Shown: positions 39,546-48,839 of the stretch, piece by piece | Layout: the number at the start of each line of letters is the position of its first letter | Position numbering within the stretch: the first letter of the stretch is position 1 | From: Cryobacterium frigoriphilum | GTDB lineage: Bacteria > Actinomycetota > Actinomycetes > Actinomycetales > Microbacteriaceae | Direction of reading: 5' to 3' | Assembly: GCF_004403305.1 (NCBI RefSeq) | Contig: NZ_SOHE01000053.1 | Span: 1-64,000 of the forward strand | Length of the DNA stretch: 64,000 nt | The notes under the pieces: generated by a model | The model's input: only the letters and a program-made list of their open reading frames with translations | Databases searched by the model: none | What the model was told of the DNA's origin: nothing | Program-made: the position numbers and the translations under genes

Positions 39546-40274
39546 TCAGTTCTGGAGGTGCGGGATGGGGACGATCAGACCGGGCGTCTCGGACGAGAGC
39601 CAAGCGGTGATGACCGGGAAGAGTGCGTCAAGACGCTCCGCCCGGTACGTGGGGGTGGCGCCGGGTGGCGCGGAGGGGCCGATGAGGGCCGTCTGGAAGC
39701 CGCGCAGAGCCGCCGGCTGCAGGTCATTGACCCAGATGTCGCCGATGCTCAGCAGCCGCAGGGGGCCGTCGGTTGCAGTCTGCTGCAGACGTTCGAGCAC
39801 CGTTCCGAGCCCGTCGGGCTTTCCCACCGACGTCAGCACCTCATCGAAGGTATTCTGCAGGCCGAGCACGTGCAGGGCCTCGGGGATGCGCGTCGGCGGT
39901 GAGTTCGTCGCCAGGACAAGGAGCGCATGCTCGCGGATGGTGCCGAGAAAGCGCGCCAGCCCCGGAACGGGGTCGATCGGCGCCCGGACGCCGGCGAGGT
40001 CGGCTCGCGAGAGCCGGTAGGCCCGTGCGAGGGCGTCGGCCGATACCCCGAACGATGCTGCGGCCAGACGCACGGCGTCATAGCCGTCGCGGGGCAGCAT
40101 CCCGGCTTCGGTCACCCCGATGGTGGTGTGTTCCGCGACGGCCTCGACAAAGCGGGCGCCGTCGCGGTGACCCAGGCAGTCGGCCACGCACTGGGCATAG
40201 CGCGCGACCGGACCGTCGCCGAGCGAGATCGTGCCGTCGAAATCAAACAGCAGAACACGACTTCTGCGGTTCAT
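39546..40274 (-). CDS. HAD-superfamily phosphatase
   Basis: 242 aa from ATG 40274, preceded by GGGGGAGGTGG. Motif I LLFDFDGTISLGD with both Asp residues; motif II LVLATNSPP; motif III GKPDG then motif IV LLSIGDIWVNDL. First gene of the second phn locus, so it may dephosphorylate an imported phosphate ester (inference). Its TGA is followed in frame by the truncated phnD. Confidence 0.87.
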   Translation of the reverse strand: MNRRSRVLLFDFDGTISLGDGPVARYAQCVADCLGHRDGARFVEAVAEHTTIGVTEAGMLPRDGYDAVRLAAASFGVSADALARAYRLSRADLAGVRAPIDPVPGLARFLGTIREHALLVLATNSPPTRIPEALHVLGLQNTFDEVLTSVGKPDGLGTVLERLQQTATDGPLRLLSIGDIWVNDLQPAALRGFQTALIGPSAPPGATPTYRAERLDALFPVITAWLSSETPGLIVPIPHLQN

Positions 40275-40315
40275 CTGCCACCTCCCCCGTGAATGCCGTT
40301 CGTCCCGCGCCGCGT

Positions 40316-40359
40316 CGACGTTGCGTCCAGAGTAAAAGAGTTAGACGGACGCAATGTCG
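40316..40359. promoter_or_regulatory. long dyad upstream of the HAD/phn2 operon
   Basis: CGACGTTGCGTCC and GGACGCAATGTCG, 12 of 13 paired, flank an 18-bp AT-richer spacer. The near arm is 42 bp upstream of the HAD ATG. A good candidate operator for the RpiR-type regulator encoded at the far end of this locus. The rest of the 350-bp gap 40275-40624 shows no gene. Confidence 0.6.
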
Positions 40360-40561
40360 TTATTGGGCAAACAGCGAGTGAACGCCGACCCGGATTTTGG
40401 CGTCCGGCTTGACACCCTGTTGCGGCGGGTGACGATGCCGCCCTGGCTTGCCGACCTCGGCAGCGAAGCGCCCCGGCCACGCTACAGTCTGGCCCCGAGT
40501 TGATCGGACACACCGGGTTGACCGGGCTCCGGATTGACCTGGCACCGGATTAATACAGAAC

Positions 40562-40589
40562 GGGAGAGCGCCTGCTGAGGCGCCCTCCC
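40562..40589 (-). terminator. hairpin terminator of the 57-aa protein gene
   Basis: GGGAGAGCGCCT-GCTG-AGGCGCCCTCCC: a 12-bp stem with one mismatch, 36 bp downstream of the 40625 stop on the minus strand. Confidence 0.75.
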
Positions 40590-40624
40590 GGGTCGTGCGG
40601 CGCCCGACAGGGGCGCGGTGCCGC

Positions 40625-40798
40625 TTAGGCGCGGTGCGCGGACTGCGTGTGGTCGCTCACGGCGTAGCCGCGAGCGGCGCGGTCGCGAGCGACGTGGCTG
40701 ACATACCCGGTCGGGGTGACCGAGCGGCGACGGGCGATGGTGACGTAGCCTACGGCCGGGTCCTCGCGGTGGGTGGGGGCGGTGACATATGAACCCAT
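40625..40798 (-). CDS. 57-aa repeat microprotein of unknown function
   Basis: Start ATG 40798 with AAGGAG six bases upstream, stop TAA 40625, own hairpin terminator. Four spaced copies of a short motif: GSYVTAPTHRED, GYVTIARRRS, GYVSHVARDR and GYAVSDHTQS. Basic (many Arg and His), no Cys, no membrane segment. The clear ribosome-binding site, codon use and terminator argue for a real gene. No domain recognised; a small RNA- or nucleoid-associated protein is conceivable but unsupported. Confidence 0.75.
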   Translation of the reverse strand: MGSYVTAPTHREDPAVGYVTIARRRSVTPTGYVSHVARDRAARGYAVSDHTQSAHRA

Positions 40799-40843
40799 GA
40801 TGCTCCTTGCATGTTGCGGAAGTGGTACGCAACGCTGCGTCGG

Positions 40844-40866
40844 TTGTCTTTAACAATACAAGACAA
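40844..40866. promoter_or_regulatory. inverted repeat upstream of the 57-aa protein gene
   Basis: TTGTCTT, nine AT-rich bases, AAGACAA, in the 158-bp divergent gap between the microprotein and glutathione peroxidase genes. An operator or promoter element is plausible. Confidence 0.5.
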
Positions 40867-40956
40867 CTACCGAATAGGCCAGCCGTGCACCCGGTTCGGA
40901 GGCGGCACCCAGCGGGCGCGCAGCATCCGCTCTGAGAGCGGGCATAGCATCACGGT

Positions 40957-41463
40957 ATGGACGCTTCCTCTCTCTACGAGATTCCCCTGACCCTGATTGA
41001 CGGCACCGAGACGACCTTTGGCGCTTACCGCGGCAAGACCGTGCTCGTGGTCAATACCGCCTCGAAGTGCGGTTTCACGCCGCAGTACGCCGGGCTCGAA
41101 GCCCTGTACAAGAAGTACGCCACCGACGGCCTCGTCATTCTGGGCATGCCGAGCAACCAGTTCATGGGTCAGGAGCCCGGCACCGAGACAGACATCGCCG
41201 AGTTCTGCGAGATGAATTACGGCGTGAGCTTTCCCATGACCGAGAAGATCGATGTGCGGGGCAAGGACCAGCATCCGCTCTTCGCCGAACTCACCAAGTT
41301 CAAGACCAGCATCTTGCCCGGACTGGTCAAGTGGAACTTCGAGAAGTTTCTGGTGACCCCCGCTGGCGAGATCGTGGACCGCTTCGCCTCCAACGTCGAA
41401 CCTGAGGCACCCGCGATCGTGGCGGCCATCGAAAAGGTCATCGCCGACGAAAAAGCGGCCTAA
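40957..41463 (+). CDS. glutathione peroxidase-family thiol peroxidase
   Basis: 168 aa. Peroxidatic Cys38 in NTASKCGFTPQYAGLEAL (Cys, not selenocysteine), Gln in MPSNQFMGQEPG, Trp in VKWNFEKFLV: the GPx catalytic set. Actinobacterial members usually take electrons from thioredoxin rather than glutathione. Confidence 0.95.
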   Translation: MDASSLYEIPLTLIDGTETTFGAYRGKTVLVVNTASKCGFTPQYAGLEALYKKYATDGLVILGMPSNQFMGQEPGTETDIAEFCEMNYGVSFPMTEKIDVRGKDQHPLFAELTKFKTSILPGLVKWNFEKFLVTPAGEIVDRFASNVEPEAPAIVAAIEKVIADEKAA

Positions 41464-41569
41464 CCAAGCTCCTGTCCCCTGCGCGAGAGCGGGTGAATCG
41501 TCGCTGTGGCGCCGCCAGACCGACGATTCAGCCGCTCTCGCCGCCGCGACGCGGGGAGAAACCCGAGCA

Positions 41570-42370
41570 TCAGGCGCGGCGCAGGACAGCCTCGGCGTGC
41601 CGCAGCAGAGGGTCATCGATCATGCGGCCCTGGTACTGGAACACGCCGTGCTCGCCCGTCGCCGCTTCGAGGATGGCCCAGGCGTACGCCACCTCGGCCG
41701 GGGTCGGGCGATAGGCCTCCCGGATCACGGCAACCTGGCTCGGGTGAATGCAGGCGGTCGCCCTGAACCCGCTCGCGACGGCGTCCTCCGCTTCGAGGCT
41801 CAGGCCCGACAGGTCGGGCAGGGCCAGGAACACACTGTCGATCGCGGCCTTGCCGTGGGCACCGGCGGCGAGTAACACGTGTGATCGGGCATGCCGGGCG
41901 ACGGCCCGATAGCTGCCGTCGGGGAAGCGGCTCGAACTGCCGCCGAGCGACGCGATCAGGTCTTCGGCGCCCCACATCAGCGCAACCACGTGCGGCACGG
42001 CGGCCAGTTGGGGTGCCGCGAGAATTCCGGCGGCCGTTTCGCACAGCGCGATCACGTCGTAGCCGGCGAGGGCACGCAGCTGCTGCACACTTTCGGCCTT
42101 GGCCATCATGAGCTGCCGATACCCGGTCTTCTCGATCGCGGCGAGGTCGAGGGCAAAGTCGGGGGTGCCGGCCGGGTTGACGCGCACGATCGTGCTCTCC
42201 GGGTCGAGCGGATGCGCCACCAGGGCTGCGCGGGCGGCCGCGCGACCGACCGGAGCGACGGCGTCCTCGAGGTCGATGATCACGGCATCCGCCCGCTCCG
42301 ATGCCTTGGCGTAGCGTTCGGGCCGGTCGGCCGGGCAGAACAGCAGGGCAGGGCCCAGGTCAAAGCTCAT
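41570..42370 (-). CDS. HpcH/HpaI (CitE-like) acyl-CoA lyase
   Basis: 266 aa from ATG 42370, which overlaps the MaoC stop (ATGA). CitE-type features: RPERYAKASERADAVIIDLEDAVAP near the N-terminus, IVRVNPAGTPDF, and IALCETAAGIL with the metal-binding Glu. Position after MaoC, acyl-CoA dehydrogenase and carboxylase genes parallels M. tuberculosis Rv2498c, a beta-hydroxyacyl-CoA lyase acting in leucine and itaconate breakdown; the same role is inferred here. Confidence 0.9.
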   Translation of the reverse strand: MSFDLGPALLFCPADRPERYAKASERADAVIIDLEDAVAPVGRAAARAALVAHPLDPESTIVRVNPAGTPDFALDLAAIEKTGYRQLMMAKAESVQQLRALAGYDVIALCETAAGILAAPQLAAVPHVVALMWGAEDLIASLGGSSSRFPDGSYRAVARHARSHVLLAAGAHGKAAIDSVFLALPDLSGLSLEAEDAVASGFRATACIHPSQVAVIREAYRPTPAEVAYAWAILEAATGEHGVFQYQGRMIDDPLLRHAEAVLRRA

Positions 42371-42882
42371 GAATCTGTCCTTTCGTCGTGGAAGTCCCGG
42401 CACCAGACCAGGGCGGTGCGGGTCGCCGTCGCGACGACGTCACCGTTCTGATTGCGGCCGGTGTGCGTGAGATCGACGATGCCCTGCCCCGCGCGGCTCT
42501 GCGAGAGCCGTTTGCCGGTGACGATGGTCTCGGAGTACAGGGTGTCGCCGTGAAACAGCGGATGCGGAAACGCCACCGCCCCGAAGCCGAGATTGGCCAC
42601 GAGAGTGCCCTGCGTCAACTGCGCGACCGAGCTGCCGACGAGGGTCGACAGCGTGAACATCGAGTTGACGAGGCGTTCACCGAACGGCTGCGTCGCTGAC
42701 CAGGCCGCGTCGAGGTGCAGGCCCTGGGTATTCATCGTCAGCGTCGTGAAGAGCACGTTGTCGGCCTCGGTCACGGTGCGGCCCGGCCGGTGCTGGTAGA
42801 GCACGTCGAGGTCAAATTCCTCAAAGTACAGCCCGCGCTGCACGAGCGTGCGGCGGGGCACCGGCGACGTGTCATTCGCCAC
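42367..42882 (-). CDS. MaoC-family acyl-CoA hydratase
   Basis: 171 aa, GTG start 3 bp after the acyl-CoA dehydrogenase stop. Double-hotdog-like hydratase with GRTVTEADNVLFTTLTMNTQGLHLD and FPHPLFHGDTLYSETIVTGKR. Likely hydrates 3-methylglutaconyl-CoA or itaconyl-CoA-type substrates, by analogy with Rv2499c. Confidence 0.9.
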   Translation of the reverse strand: MANDTSPVPRRTLVQRGLYFEEFDLDVLYQHRPGRTVTEADNVLFTTLTMNTQGLHLDAAWSATQPFGERLVNSMFTLSTLVGSSVAQLTQGTLVANLGFGAVAFPHPLFHGDTLYSETIVTGKRLSQSRAGQGIVDLTHTGRNQNGDVVATATRTALVWCRDFHDERTDS

Positions 42883-42885
42883 GGT

Positions 42886-44052
42886 TCAGGCCGCGAATCC
42901 GAGGGCCCGGGAAATAACCATGAGCTGTACCTCTGTGGTGCCCTCGCCCAGTTCCAGAACCTTGGAATCACGATAATGCCGGGCCACCGGGTTTTCGTTC
43001 ATGAAGCCGTAGCCGCCGAAGATCTGGGTTGCGTCACGGGCGTTGTCCATGGCCGCTTCGCTGCCGACCATCTTGGCGATCGATGCCTCCATTTTGAAGG
43101 GGTGACCGTTGATCATTTTCAGCGCCGCGTCGTAGTAGGCGAGGCGGGCGGTGTGCACGCGAGCCTGCATCCGAGCGATCTTGAAGGCAATGTGCTGGTT
43201 GGAGCCGATCGACCGGCCGAACACGTTGCGGCTCTTCGCGTAGCGGATGGACTCCTCGAGGCAGCCCTGGGCGGCGCCCGTGCAGAGGGCGGCGAAGGCG
43301 ATGCGGCCCTCGTCGAGGGTCTGCACGAAGTTCGCGAAGCCTCGACCGCGCTCGCCGAGCAGATTCGCTTCGGGCACCCGCACGTTGTCGAAGCGCAGCG
43401 GATGCGTGTCGGAGGTGTGCCAGCCGACCTTGTCGTAGGCGGGCAGTACCGTGAAACCGGGAGCCGGGGTCGGCACCAGGATCGCGGAGAGCTCTTTCTT
43501 GATACTGCCGTCGGTGCGGGTCGACTCCCCCGTCACCGCGGTGACCGTGACGAGGCGGGTGATGTCGGTGCCGGAGTTGGTGATGAACTGCTTGGTGCCG
43601 TTGATGACCCACTCGCCCTGCTCGAGCACGGCGGTGGTCTTGGTGCCGGCAGCGTCGGAGCCGGCATCCGCTTCGGTGAGACCGAATGCCGAGAGGGCCT
43701 GACCGCTCGCGAGCAGGGGCACCCACTGCTGTTTCTGCGCCTCGGTGCCACTGCGGAACACGGGCATGATGCCGAGGCCGACCCCGGCCTCGAGGGTCAC
43801 GGCAATGCTCTGGTCGGCGCGAGCGAGCTGTTCAACGGCGAGGCAGAGCGAGAAGTAGTCGCTGCCCTGGCCGCCGTACTCCACGGGGAACGGCAGCCCG
43901 AACAGTCCCATCTCGCCCATCTGCGCGATGATGCCGTAGGGCAGGCTGCGTTTGGTGTCGTACTCGTAGGCGGCCGGCGCGACGACGGTGTCGGCGAAGT
44001 CGCCGACCGAGGCGACGATGTTCTTCTGGAATGCGGTGAGCTCGTAGCTCAT
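42886..44052 (-). CDS. acyl-CoA dehydrogenase (probably isovaleryl-CoA type)
   Basis: 388 aa. FAD/substrate motifs [33 protein letters not shown]; catalytic-Glu region near [36 protein letters not shown] start overlaps the carboxylase alpha stop (ATGA). Between a methylcrotonyl-type carboxylase and MaoC, so isovaleryl-CoA is the most likely substrate (inference). Confidence 0.93.
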   Translation of the reverse strand: MSYELTAFQKNIVASVGDFADTVVAPAAYEYDTKRSLPYGIIAQMGEMGLFGLPFPVEYGGQGSDYFSLCLAVEQLARADQSIAVTLEAGVGLGIMPVFRSGTEAQKQQWVPLLASGQALSAFGLTEADAGSDAAGTKTTAVLEQGEWVINGTKQFITNSGTDITRLVTVTAVTGESTRTDGSIKKELSAILVPTPAPGFTVLPAYDKVGWHTSDTHPLRFDNVRVPEANLLGERGRGFANFVQTLDEGRIAFAALCTGAAQGCLEESIRYAKSRNVFGRSIGSNQHIAFKIARMQARVHTARLAYYDAALKMINGHPFKMEASIAKMVGSEAAMDNARDATQIFGGYGFMNENPVARHYRDSKVLELGEGTTEVQLMVISRALGFAA

Positions 44053-46301
44053 TCGATGTCTCCTTTGACGGTACGGGCGGTACGGGCGGTGCTGGCGGTG
44101 CTGCGGGCGGATTCGGGTGCAGTGGGATCGGGCATGGGGTCAGGCGCGGGGTCAGGCGTGGGGTCGGGGTCAGGCGTGGGGTCGGGGTCAATCGTGGCGA
44201 CGATCTGGTCGAGGGCGACGAGGTCGCCGGCCAACAGGCCGATGCGCACGATGCCGGCTGTTGTGGCGGTGAGTTTGTGCTCCATTTTCATCGCCTCGAC
44301 GGTCAGCAGCAGCGTTCCGGCGACGACGTGGTCGCCCGCCGCGACGTGTACGGCGACGACCGTGCCGGGCATCGGCGAGCGCACGTCGGGGCTGACCTGC
44401 CCGGCCGGCCGGGTGCGCTGCTCGAGTTCTTCGGCGAGCTGCCGAGCTCGGCAGCGATTGACGATGTCGATCGTGACGCCGCCCACCCCCAGGTGCACGA
44501 CGTCGTCGCCGCTCGGCTGCGGCACCACGATCACATCGATGACGTGGGTCAGCCCGCGGTATTCGACGCTCACGGCGTGCGGACGCCCGGCGACGGGTAC
44601 CAGGCTCGCCGACACGGCGGGTTCGTCGCCGATGCTGACGAGTGCGGCACTGGCTGACGCGGGGCTGGCGGATTCGGGGCCCCCGGATGTGGGGCCGGCG
44701 GATGCGGCTCCCGGCGCGCCGAGAACGCTGACCTCGGCCGTGTCGGTCGCGCTCAGCGCGAGTGAGTACCGGCTGGCCCGGTGCGGGCCCAGGCGCCAAC
44801 CGTCTGCCGCAGCCCAGGGTGCGGTGACGGTATCCTCGCCCCGTTTCCGGGCGTGCAGCACGAGAGCCGCTGCCGCGAGCAGCGGCTCGTCAGCCGTGCG
44901 AAACCCCAGGCCGGGCAGGGACCGTTCGATGAGGCCGGTGTCGAGCCGGCCGGCCTGCACGTCGGGGTCGGCGAGCAGCAGGCGCAGGTACTCCACATTG
45001 GTCTGCAGCCCGAGCACGACGGTGTCGGCCAGTGCCCGATCGAGCCGCCGCAGGGCTTCGGCCCGGTCGGCGCCCCAGGCAATGACCTTGGCGAGCATCG
45101 GGTCGTACTGAGAGCCGATCACGAGGCCAGGGACGAGGCTGCTGTCGACTCGGATTCCCGGCCCGGTTGGTTCGCGCAGTACCCGCACCGTGCCTTCGCT
45201 GGGCAGAAATCCCCGGCCGGGGTTCTCGGCATAGACCCGGGCCTCGATCGCGTGGCCGGTCAGGGTGACGTCGGCCTGATTCACGGTGAGGTGCTCCCCG
45301 GCGGCGACCCGCAACTGCCAGTCAACGAGGTCAATGCCGGTGACGAGCTCGGTGACGGGGTGTTCGACCTGCAGCCGAGTGTTCATCTCCATGAAGAAGA
45401 ACTCGTCGGGCGCCGAGTTGGACACCAGGAATTCAACGGTTCCGGCACCGCTGTAGTCCACACTGCGGGCAGCGGCGCAGGCGGCCTCACCGATGCGGGC
45501 GCGCACCTCCGGCGTCAGCAGCGGTGAGGGTGCCTCCTCGATGACCTTCTGGTGGCGGCGCTGCAGCGAGCACTCACGCTCGCCGAGGTGGATGACGTGG
45601 CCGTGGTTGTCGGCAAGAATCTGCACCTCGATGTGGCGCGGCTCCGAGACGAGCCTCTCGAGCAGCAGGGTGTCGTCGCCGAAGGCGGCGAGTGCCACCC
45701 GCCGGGCCGTCGAGAGGGCCTCCGGCAGTTCGGCCTCGGCCGTGACGACCTGCATACCCTTGCCGCCGCCCCCGGCCGAGGGTTTGATCAGCAGCGGGTA
45801 GCCAACCGAGGCGGCGGCGGCGATGAGTTCGGCGTCGCTCAGACCGGGCCGCGAGACCCCGGGAATCACGGGTACGCCGAAGGTGGCGACGTGGTTCTTG
45901 GAGCGGATCTTGTCGCCCATCACGGTGAGCGCGTGCACGCTCGGGCCGATGAACACGACGCCGGCGTCGGCGCAGGCCTGGGCGAAGTCGCGGTTCTCGC
46001 TGAGAAAGCCGTAGCCGGGGTGAATCGCTTCGGCACCGGTCTCGGCGGCGGCCGCGAGGATCGCGTCGATGCTGAGATATCCCCCCGCGCTCGGGGTACC
46101 GCCGGCGGCCGTCGGGGCGAGGCGCACCGCGACATCCGCCAGCCGTACATGCCGGGCACCGCGATCGGCGTCGCTGTAGACGGCGATCGAGCGGATGCCC
46201 TTCTCCCGCAGAGTGCGCAGTATGCGGCAGGCGATCTCCCCGCGATTGGCGACCAGCACGGTCCCGAACGGTCGCAGCAGTGGGGCGGGGGTGGCGGTCA
46301 T
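44049..46301 (-). CDS. acyl-CoA carboxylase alpha subunit (biotin carboxylase + BCCP)
   Basis: 750 aa from ATG 46301, 4 bp after the beta-subunit stop; a longer upstream reading overlaps that gene and is rejected. Biotin carboxylase N-terminus [23 protein letters not shown]-grasp [10 protein letters not shown], then a BCCP domain with EAMKMEHK (biotin on Lys672). After the BCCP domain is an extra tail with five-plus PDP units (DPDPTPDP and variants, about residues 705-735). Forms the enzyme with the 46306-47901 product; methylcrotonyl-CoA is the likely substrate. Confidence 0.94.
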   Translation of the reverse strand: MTATPAPLLRPFGTVLVANRGEIACRILRTLREKGIRSIAVYSDADRGARHVRLADVAVRLAPTAAGGTPSAGGYLSIDAILAAAAETGAEAIHPGYGFLSENRDFAQACADAGVVFIGPSVHALTVMGDKIRSKNHVATFGVPVIPGVSRPGLSDAELIAAAASVGYPLLIKPSAGGGGKGMQVVTAEAELPEALSTARRVALAAFGDDTLLLERLVSEPRHIEVQILADNHGHVIHLGERECSLQRRHQKVIEEAPSPLLTPEVRARIGEAACAAARSVDYSGAGTVEFLVSNSAPDEFFFMEMNTRLQVEHPVTELVTGIDLVDWQLRVAAGEHLTVNQADVTLTGHAIEARVYAENPGRGFLPSEGTVRVLREPTGPGIRVDSSLVPGLVIGSQYDPMLAKVIAWGADRAEALRRLDRALADTVVLGLQTNVEYLRLLLADPDVQAGRLDTGLIERSLPGLGFRTADEPLLAAAALVLHARKRGEDTVTAPWAAADGWRLGPHRASRYSLALSATDTAEVSVLGAPGAASAGPTSGGPESASPASASAALVSIGDEPAVSASLVPVAGRPHAVSVEYRGLTHVIDVIVVPQPSGDDVVHLGVGGVTIDIVNRCRARQLAEELEQRTRPAGQVSPDVRSPMPGTVVAVHVAAGDHVVAGTLLLTVEAMKMEHKLTATTAGIVRIGLLAGDLVALDQIVATIDPDPTPDPDPTPDPAPDPMPDPTAPESARSTASTARTARTVKGDIE

Positions 46302-46305
46302 ACTG

Positions 46306-47901
46306 TCACATCCGGAAGAGACCGAAGGCGGTCTCGGGTAGTGGGGCGGCGGCGACCACGGCGAGCGCAAGGCCGAGTACGGTGCGGGTGTCGGCGGGGT
46401 CGATGACGCCGTCATCCCAGAGCCGGGCGGTCGAATAGTACGGGCTGCCCTGTTCCTCGTATTTCTCAACGATCGGAGTACGAAAGGCGGCCTCCTCGGC
46501 GGCCGACCACGGCTCACCGCGGGCCTCGCGCTGCTCTCGTTTCACGGTCGCCAGAACGGATGCAGCCTGCGGGCCGCCCATGACGGAGACTCGGCTGCCC
46601 GGCCACATCCAGAGGAAGCGTGGTGAGTACGCTCGGCCGCACATGGAGTAGTTGCCGGCGCCGAAAGACCCGCCGATGACGACCGTGAGCTTCGGCACCC
46701 GGGCGGTGGCGACGGCGGTGACCATCTTGGCGCCGTGTTTGGCGATGCCGCCGGCTTCGGCGTCACGACCGACCATGAAGCCGGAGATGTTCTGCAGGAA
46801 CAACAGCGGGATGCCGCGCTGGTCGCAGAGTTCGATGAAGTGGGCACCCTTCTGCGCGGATTCGCTGAACAGGATGCCGTTGTTGGCGACGATACCGACC
46901 GGATGGCCGTGAATGTGTGAGAAACCGGTGACGAGGGTCACGCCGTAGTCCCGCTTGAACTCGTGGAATTCGCTTGCGTCGACGAGACGGGCGATGACTT
47001 CGCGTACGTCGTAGGGTGCCTGCACGTCGACCGGTACGACGCCGTACAGTTCGGACTCGGCCACGACCGGGGGGCGGCTGTGCCGCACGTCCCAGGCCGA
47101 GGCGGCGGGTCCTGGCAGTGTTGACACGATGTCGCGCACGATCTGCAGGGCGTGCCGGTCGTTTTCGGCGAGGTGATCGGCGACGCCAGAGACGCTCGTG
47201 TGCAGTTCGCCGCCGCCGAGCTCTTCGGCGGTGACGATCTCGCCGATCGCGGCCTTCACGAGCGGCGGTCCGCCGAGAAAGATGGTGCCCTGGCCCCGCA
47301 CGATGACGGTTTCGTCGCTCATCGCCGGCACGTAGGCGCCGCCCGCGGTGCAGGAACCGAGCACGGCGGCTATCTGCGGAATCTTCGCCGCCGACATGCG
47401 GGCCTGGTTGTAGAAGATGCGCCCGAAGTGGTCGCGGTCGGGAAACACTTCGTCCTGCATCGGCAGAAACGCGCCGCCGGAGTCGACGAGGTACACGCAG
47501 GGCAGCCGGTTCTCCCGGGCGATCTCCTGCGCGCGCAGGTGCTTCTTGACCGTCATCGGGTAGTAGGTGCCACCCTTGACGGTGGCGTCGTTGCAGATCA
47601 CGAGCACGAAGCGGCCGTGCACGAGGCCGATGCCGGCGATGACGCCGGCGCCGGGACATCCGTCGTCGTAGAGACCGGATGCGGCGAGCGGCGCGATCTC
47701 GAGAAAGGGGCTGCCTTCATCGAGCAGGGCGTCGATGCGGTCTCGGGGCAGCAGCTTGCCGCGGTCGACGTGGCGCTGGCGGGAGGCCTCCGGGCCGCCG
47801 AGCGCGGCGAGATCGAGCCGAGCGACGAGATCGGCGGCGAGTCGGCGCTGGTCGGCGGCGTTGGCGGCGAAGGCCGCGCTATGCGAGTCGATACGGCTCA
47901 C
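46306..47901 (-). CDS. acyl-CoA carboxylase beta subunit (methylcrotonyl-CoA carboxylase type)
   Basis: 531 aa from GTG 47901 with GGAG six bases upstream; a TTG at 47913 with GGAGAG before it is equally open. Carboxyltransferase signature [20 protein letters not shown] and [14 protein letters not shown] are typical of methylcrotonyl-CoA carboxylase beta. First gene of the leucine operon, facing a TetR regulator across a promoter with two operators. Confidence 0.94.
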   Translation of the reverse strand: MSRIDSHSAAFAANAADQRRLAADLVARLDLAALGGPEASRQRHVDRGKLLPRDRIDALLDEGSPFLEIAPLAASGLYDDGCPGAGVIAGIGLVHGRFVLVICNDATVKGGTYYPMTVKKHLRAQEIARENRLPCVYLVDSGGAFLPMQDEVFPDRDHFGRIFYNQARMSAAKIPQIAAVLGSCTAGGAYVPAMSDETVIVRGQGTIFLGGPPLVKAAIGEIVTAEELGGGELHTSVSGVADHLAENDRHALQIVRDIVSTLPGPAASAWDVRHSRPPVVAESELYGVVPVDVQAPYDVREVIARLVDASEFHEFKRDYGVTLVTGFSHIHGHPVGIVANNGILFSESAQKGAHFIELCDQRGIPLLFLQNISGFMVGRDAEAGGIAKHGAKMVTAVATARVPKLTVVIGGSFGAGNYSMCGRAYSPRFLWMWPGSRVSVMGGPQAASVLATVKREQREARGEPWSAAEEAAFRTPIVEKYEEQGSPYYSTARLWDDGVIDPADTRTVLGLALAVVAAAPLPETAFGLFRM

Positions 47902-47949
47902 GAGTGTCTCCAAGACAGCTCTCCATTGAACATGTCATGCACGGGTACA

Positions 47950-47991
47950 GTTAGTGGTCACTAACTCGAATTCATGTTAGTAATGATTAAC
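47950..47991. promoter_or_regulatory. two 16-bp TetR operator candidates
   Basis: GTTAGTGGTCACTAAC at 47950-47965 (7-bp arms, 2-bp centre) and GTTAGTAATGATTAAC at 47976-47991, centres 26 bp apart. They lie in the divergent promoter between the carboxylase beta and TetR genes; the second ends 30 bp before the TetR ATG. Confidence 0.8.
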
Positions 47992-48021
47992 TGAAATGTC
48001 CAGCGTGCCGAGAGGAACCCG

Positions 48022-48606
48022 ATGCCCACCCTGCGCAGTCGTGCCAAGGCCAGTCGCCGCGACGCGCTGCTCACCGCCGCCGCGACCCTGTTCGCCCGCT
48101 CCGGTTTCAATGGCGTCTCGATCGAAGACCTCGGCTCCGCCGTCGGCGTCAGCGGCCCGGCCGTCTATCGGCACTTCACCGGCAAGCAGGCGGTGCTCTC
48201 GGCGCTCCTGATCGGCGCAAGCGACGACCTGATGACCGGCGGTCAGGCGGTCGTCGGCGCGGCGACGGATGCCCCGTGCGCGCTCGCCGCGCTCGTGCGC
48301 TTCCACGTGCGCTTCGCCCTCGACAACCCCGACGTCATTCGCGTGCAGGACCGCGACCTCGACAGCCTGCCCGACGCCGACCGGCACCGGGTGCGGGCGC
48401 TGCAGCGTGCCTACGTGGAGCTCTGGGTGCACGTGCTCGGCCAGGTGAACCCCTCGACCCCGGTCGCGTTGCTGCGCATGCGCGCACACGCGACCTTCGG
48501 CCTCATCAACTCGACACCGCACAGCACGGCCGTTGCGGCGGCCCCCGCAGAGACGGTACGGGCGCTGCTCGAAGAGATGGCCCTCGCCGCCCTCACCCCA
48601 CGCTGA
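48022..48606 (+). CDS. TetR/AcrR-family regulator of the leucine catabolic operon
   Basis: 194 aa. HTH at about residues 13-58: RRDALLTAAATLFARSGFNG, IEDLGSAVGVSGPAVYRHFTGKQAV. Divergent from the carboxylase operon with the paired GTTAGT operators between them, which fits local repression released by an acyl-CoA (inference). Confidence 0.94.
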   Translation: MPTLRSRAKASRRDALLTAAATLFARSGFNGVSIEDLGSAVGVSGPAVYRHFTGKQAVLSALLIGASDDLMTGGQAVVGAATDAPCALAALVRFHVRFALDNPDVIRVQDRDLDSLPDADRHRVRALQRAYVELWVHVLGQVNPSTPVALLRMRAHATFGLINSTPHSTAVAAAPAETVRALLEEMALAALTPR

Positions 48607-48764
48607 CGGCCGCTGCGCCCCGGGGCTAATTCAGGAGATATTTCGTGCGACAGCCGAGCCGCCGCCTTGGTCCGCGGGCCATCGGGCTGCACAGGAACGG
48701 ATCTCCTGAATTCGCCACGGGGACTAGCGGCTCAAAGACGACTCAACGCGGGACGAGCAACGGG

Positions 48765-48820
48765 GGGCGGCTCGAGCGGGGCGGCTCGAGCGGGGCGGCT
48801 CAAGCGGGGCGGCTCAACGG
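48765..48820. repeat. four tandem 14-bp units
   Basis: Unit gggcggctcgagcg at 48765, 48779, 48793 and 48807, the last two with ctcaag/ctcaac variants. It occupies the convergent gap 48607-48839, just past the stop of the PCD-VOC gene. No other feature is seen in that gap. Confidence 0.85.
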
Positions 48821-48839
48821 GGGCGGGAGCAGTCGCGGG

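Noticed and set aside
42715..45111. 798-codon plus-strand frame opposite the acyl-CoA dehydrogenase and carboxylase genes
   Set aside because: Antisense shadow with Pro/Ser/Gly-Ser low-complexity runs produced by the PDP repeat DNA; no family similarity.
46302..46517. N-terminal extension of the carboxylase alpha subunit to 46517
   Set aside because: It would overlap the conserved C-terminus of the beta subunit by about 200 bp with Pro/Ser-rich shadow sequence; ATG 46301 sits just before the conserved [13 protein letters not shown].
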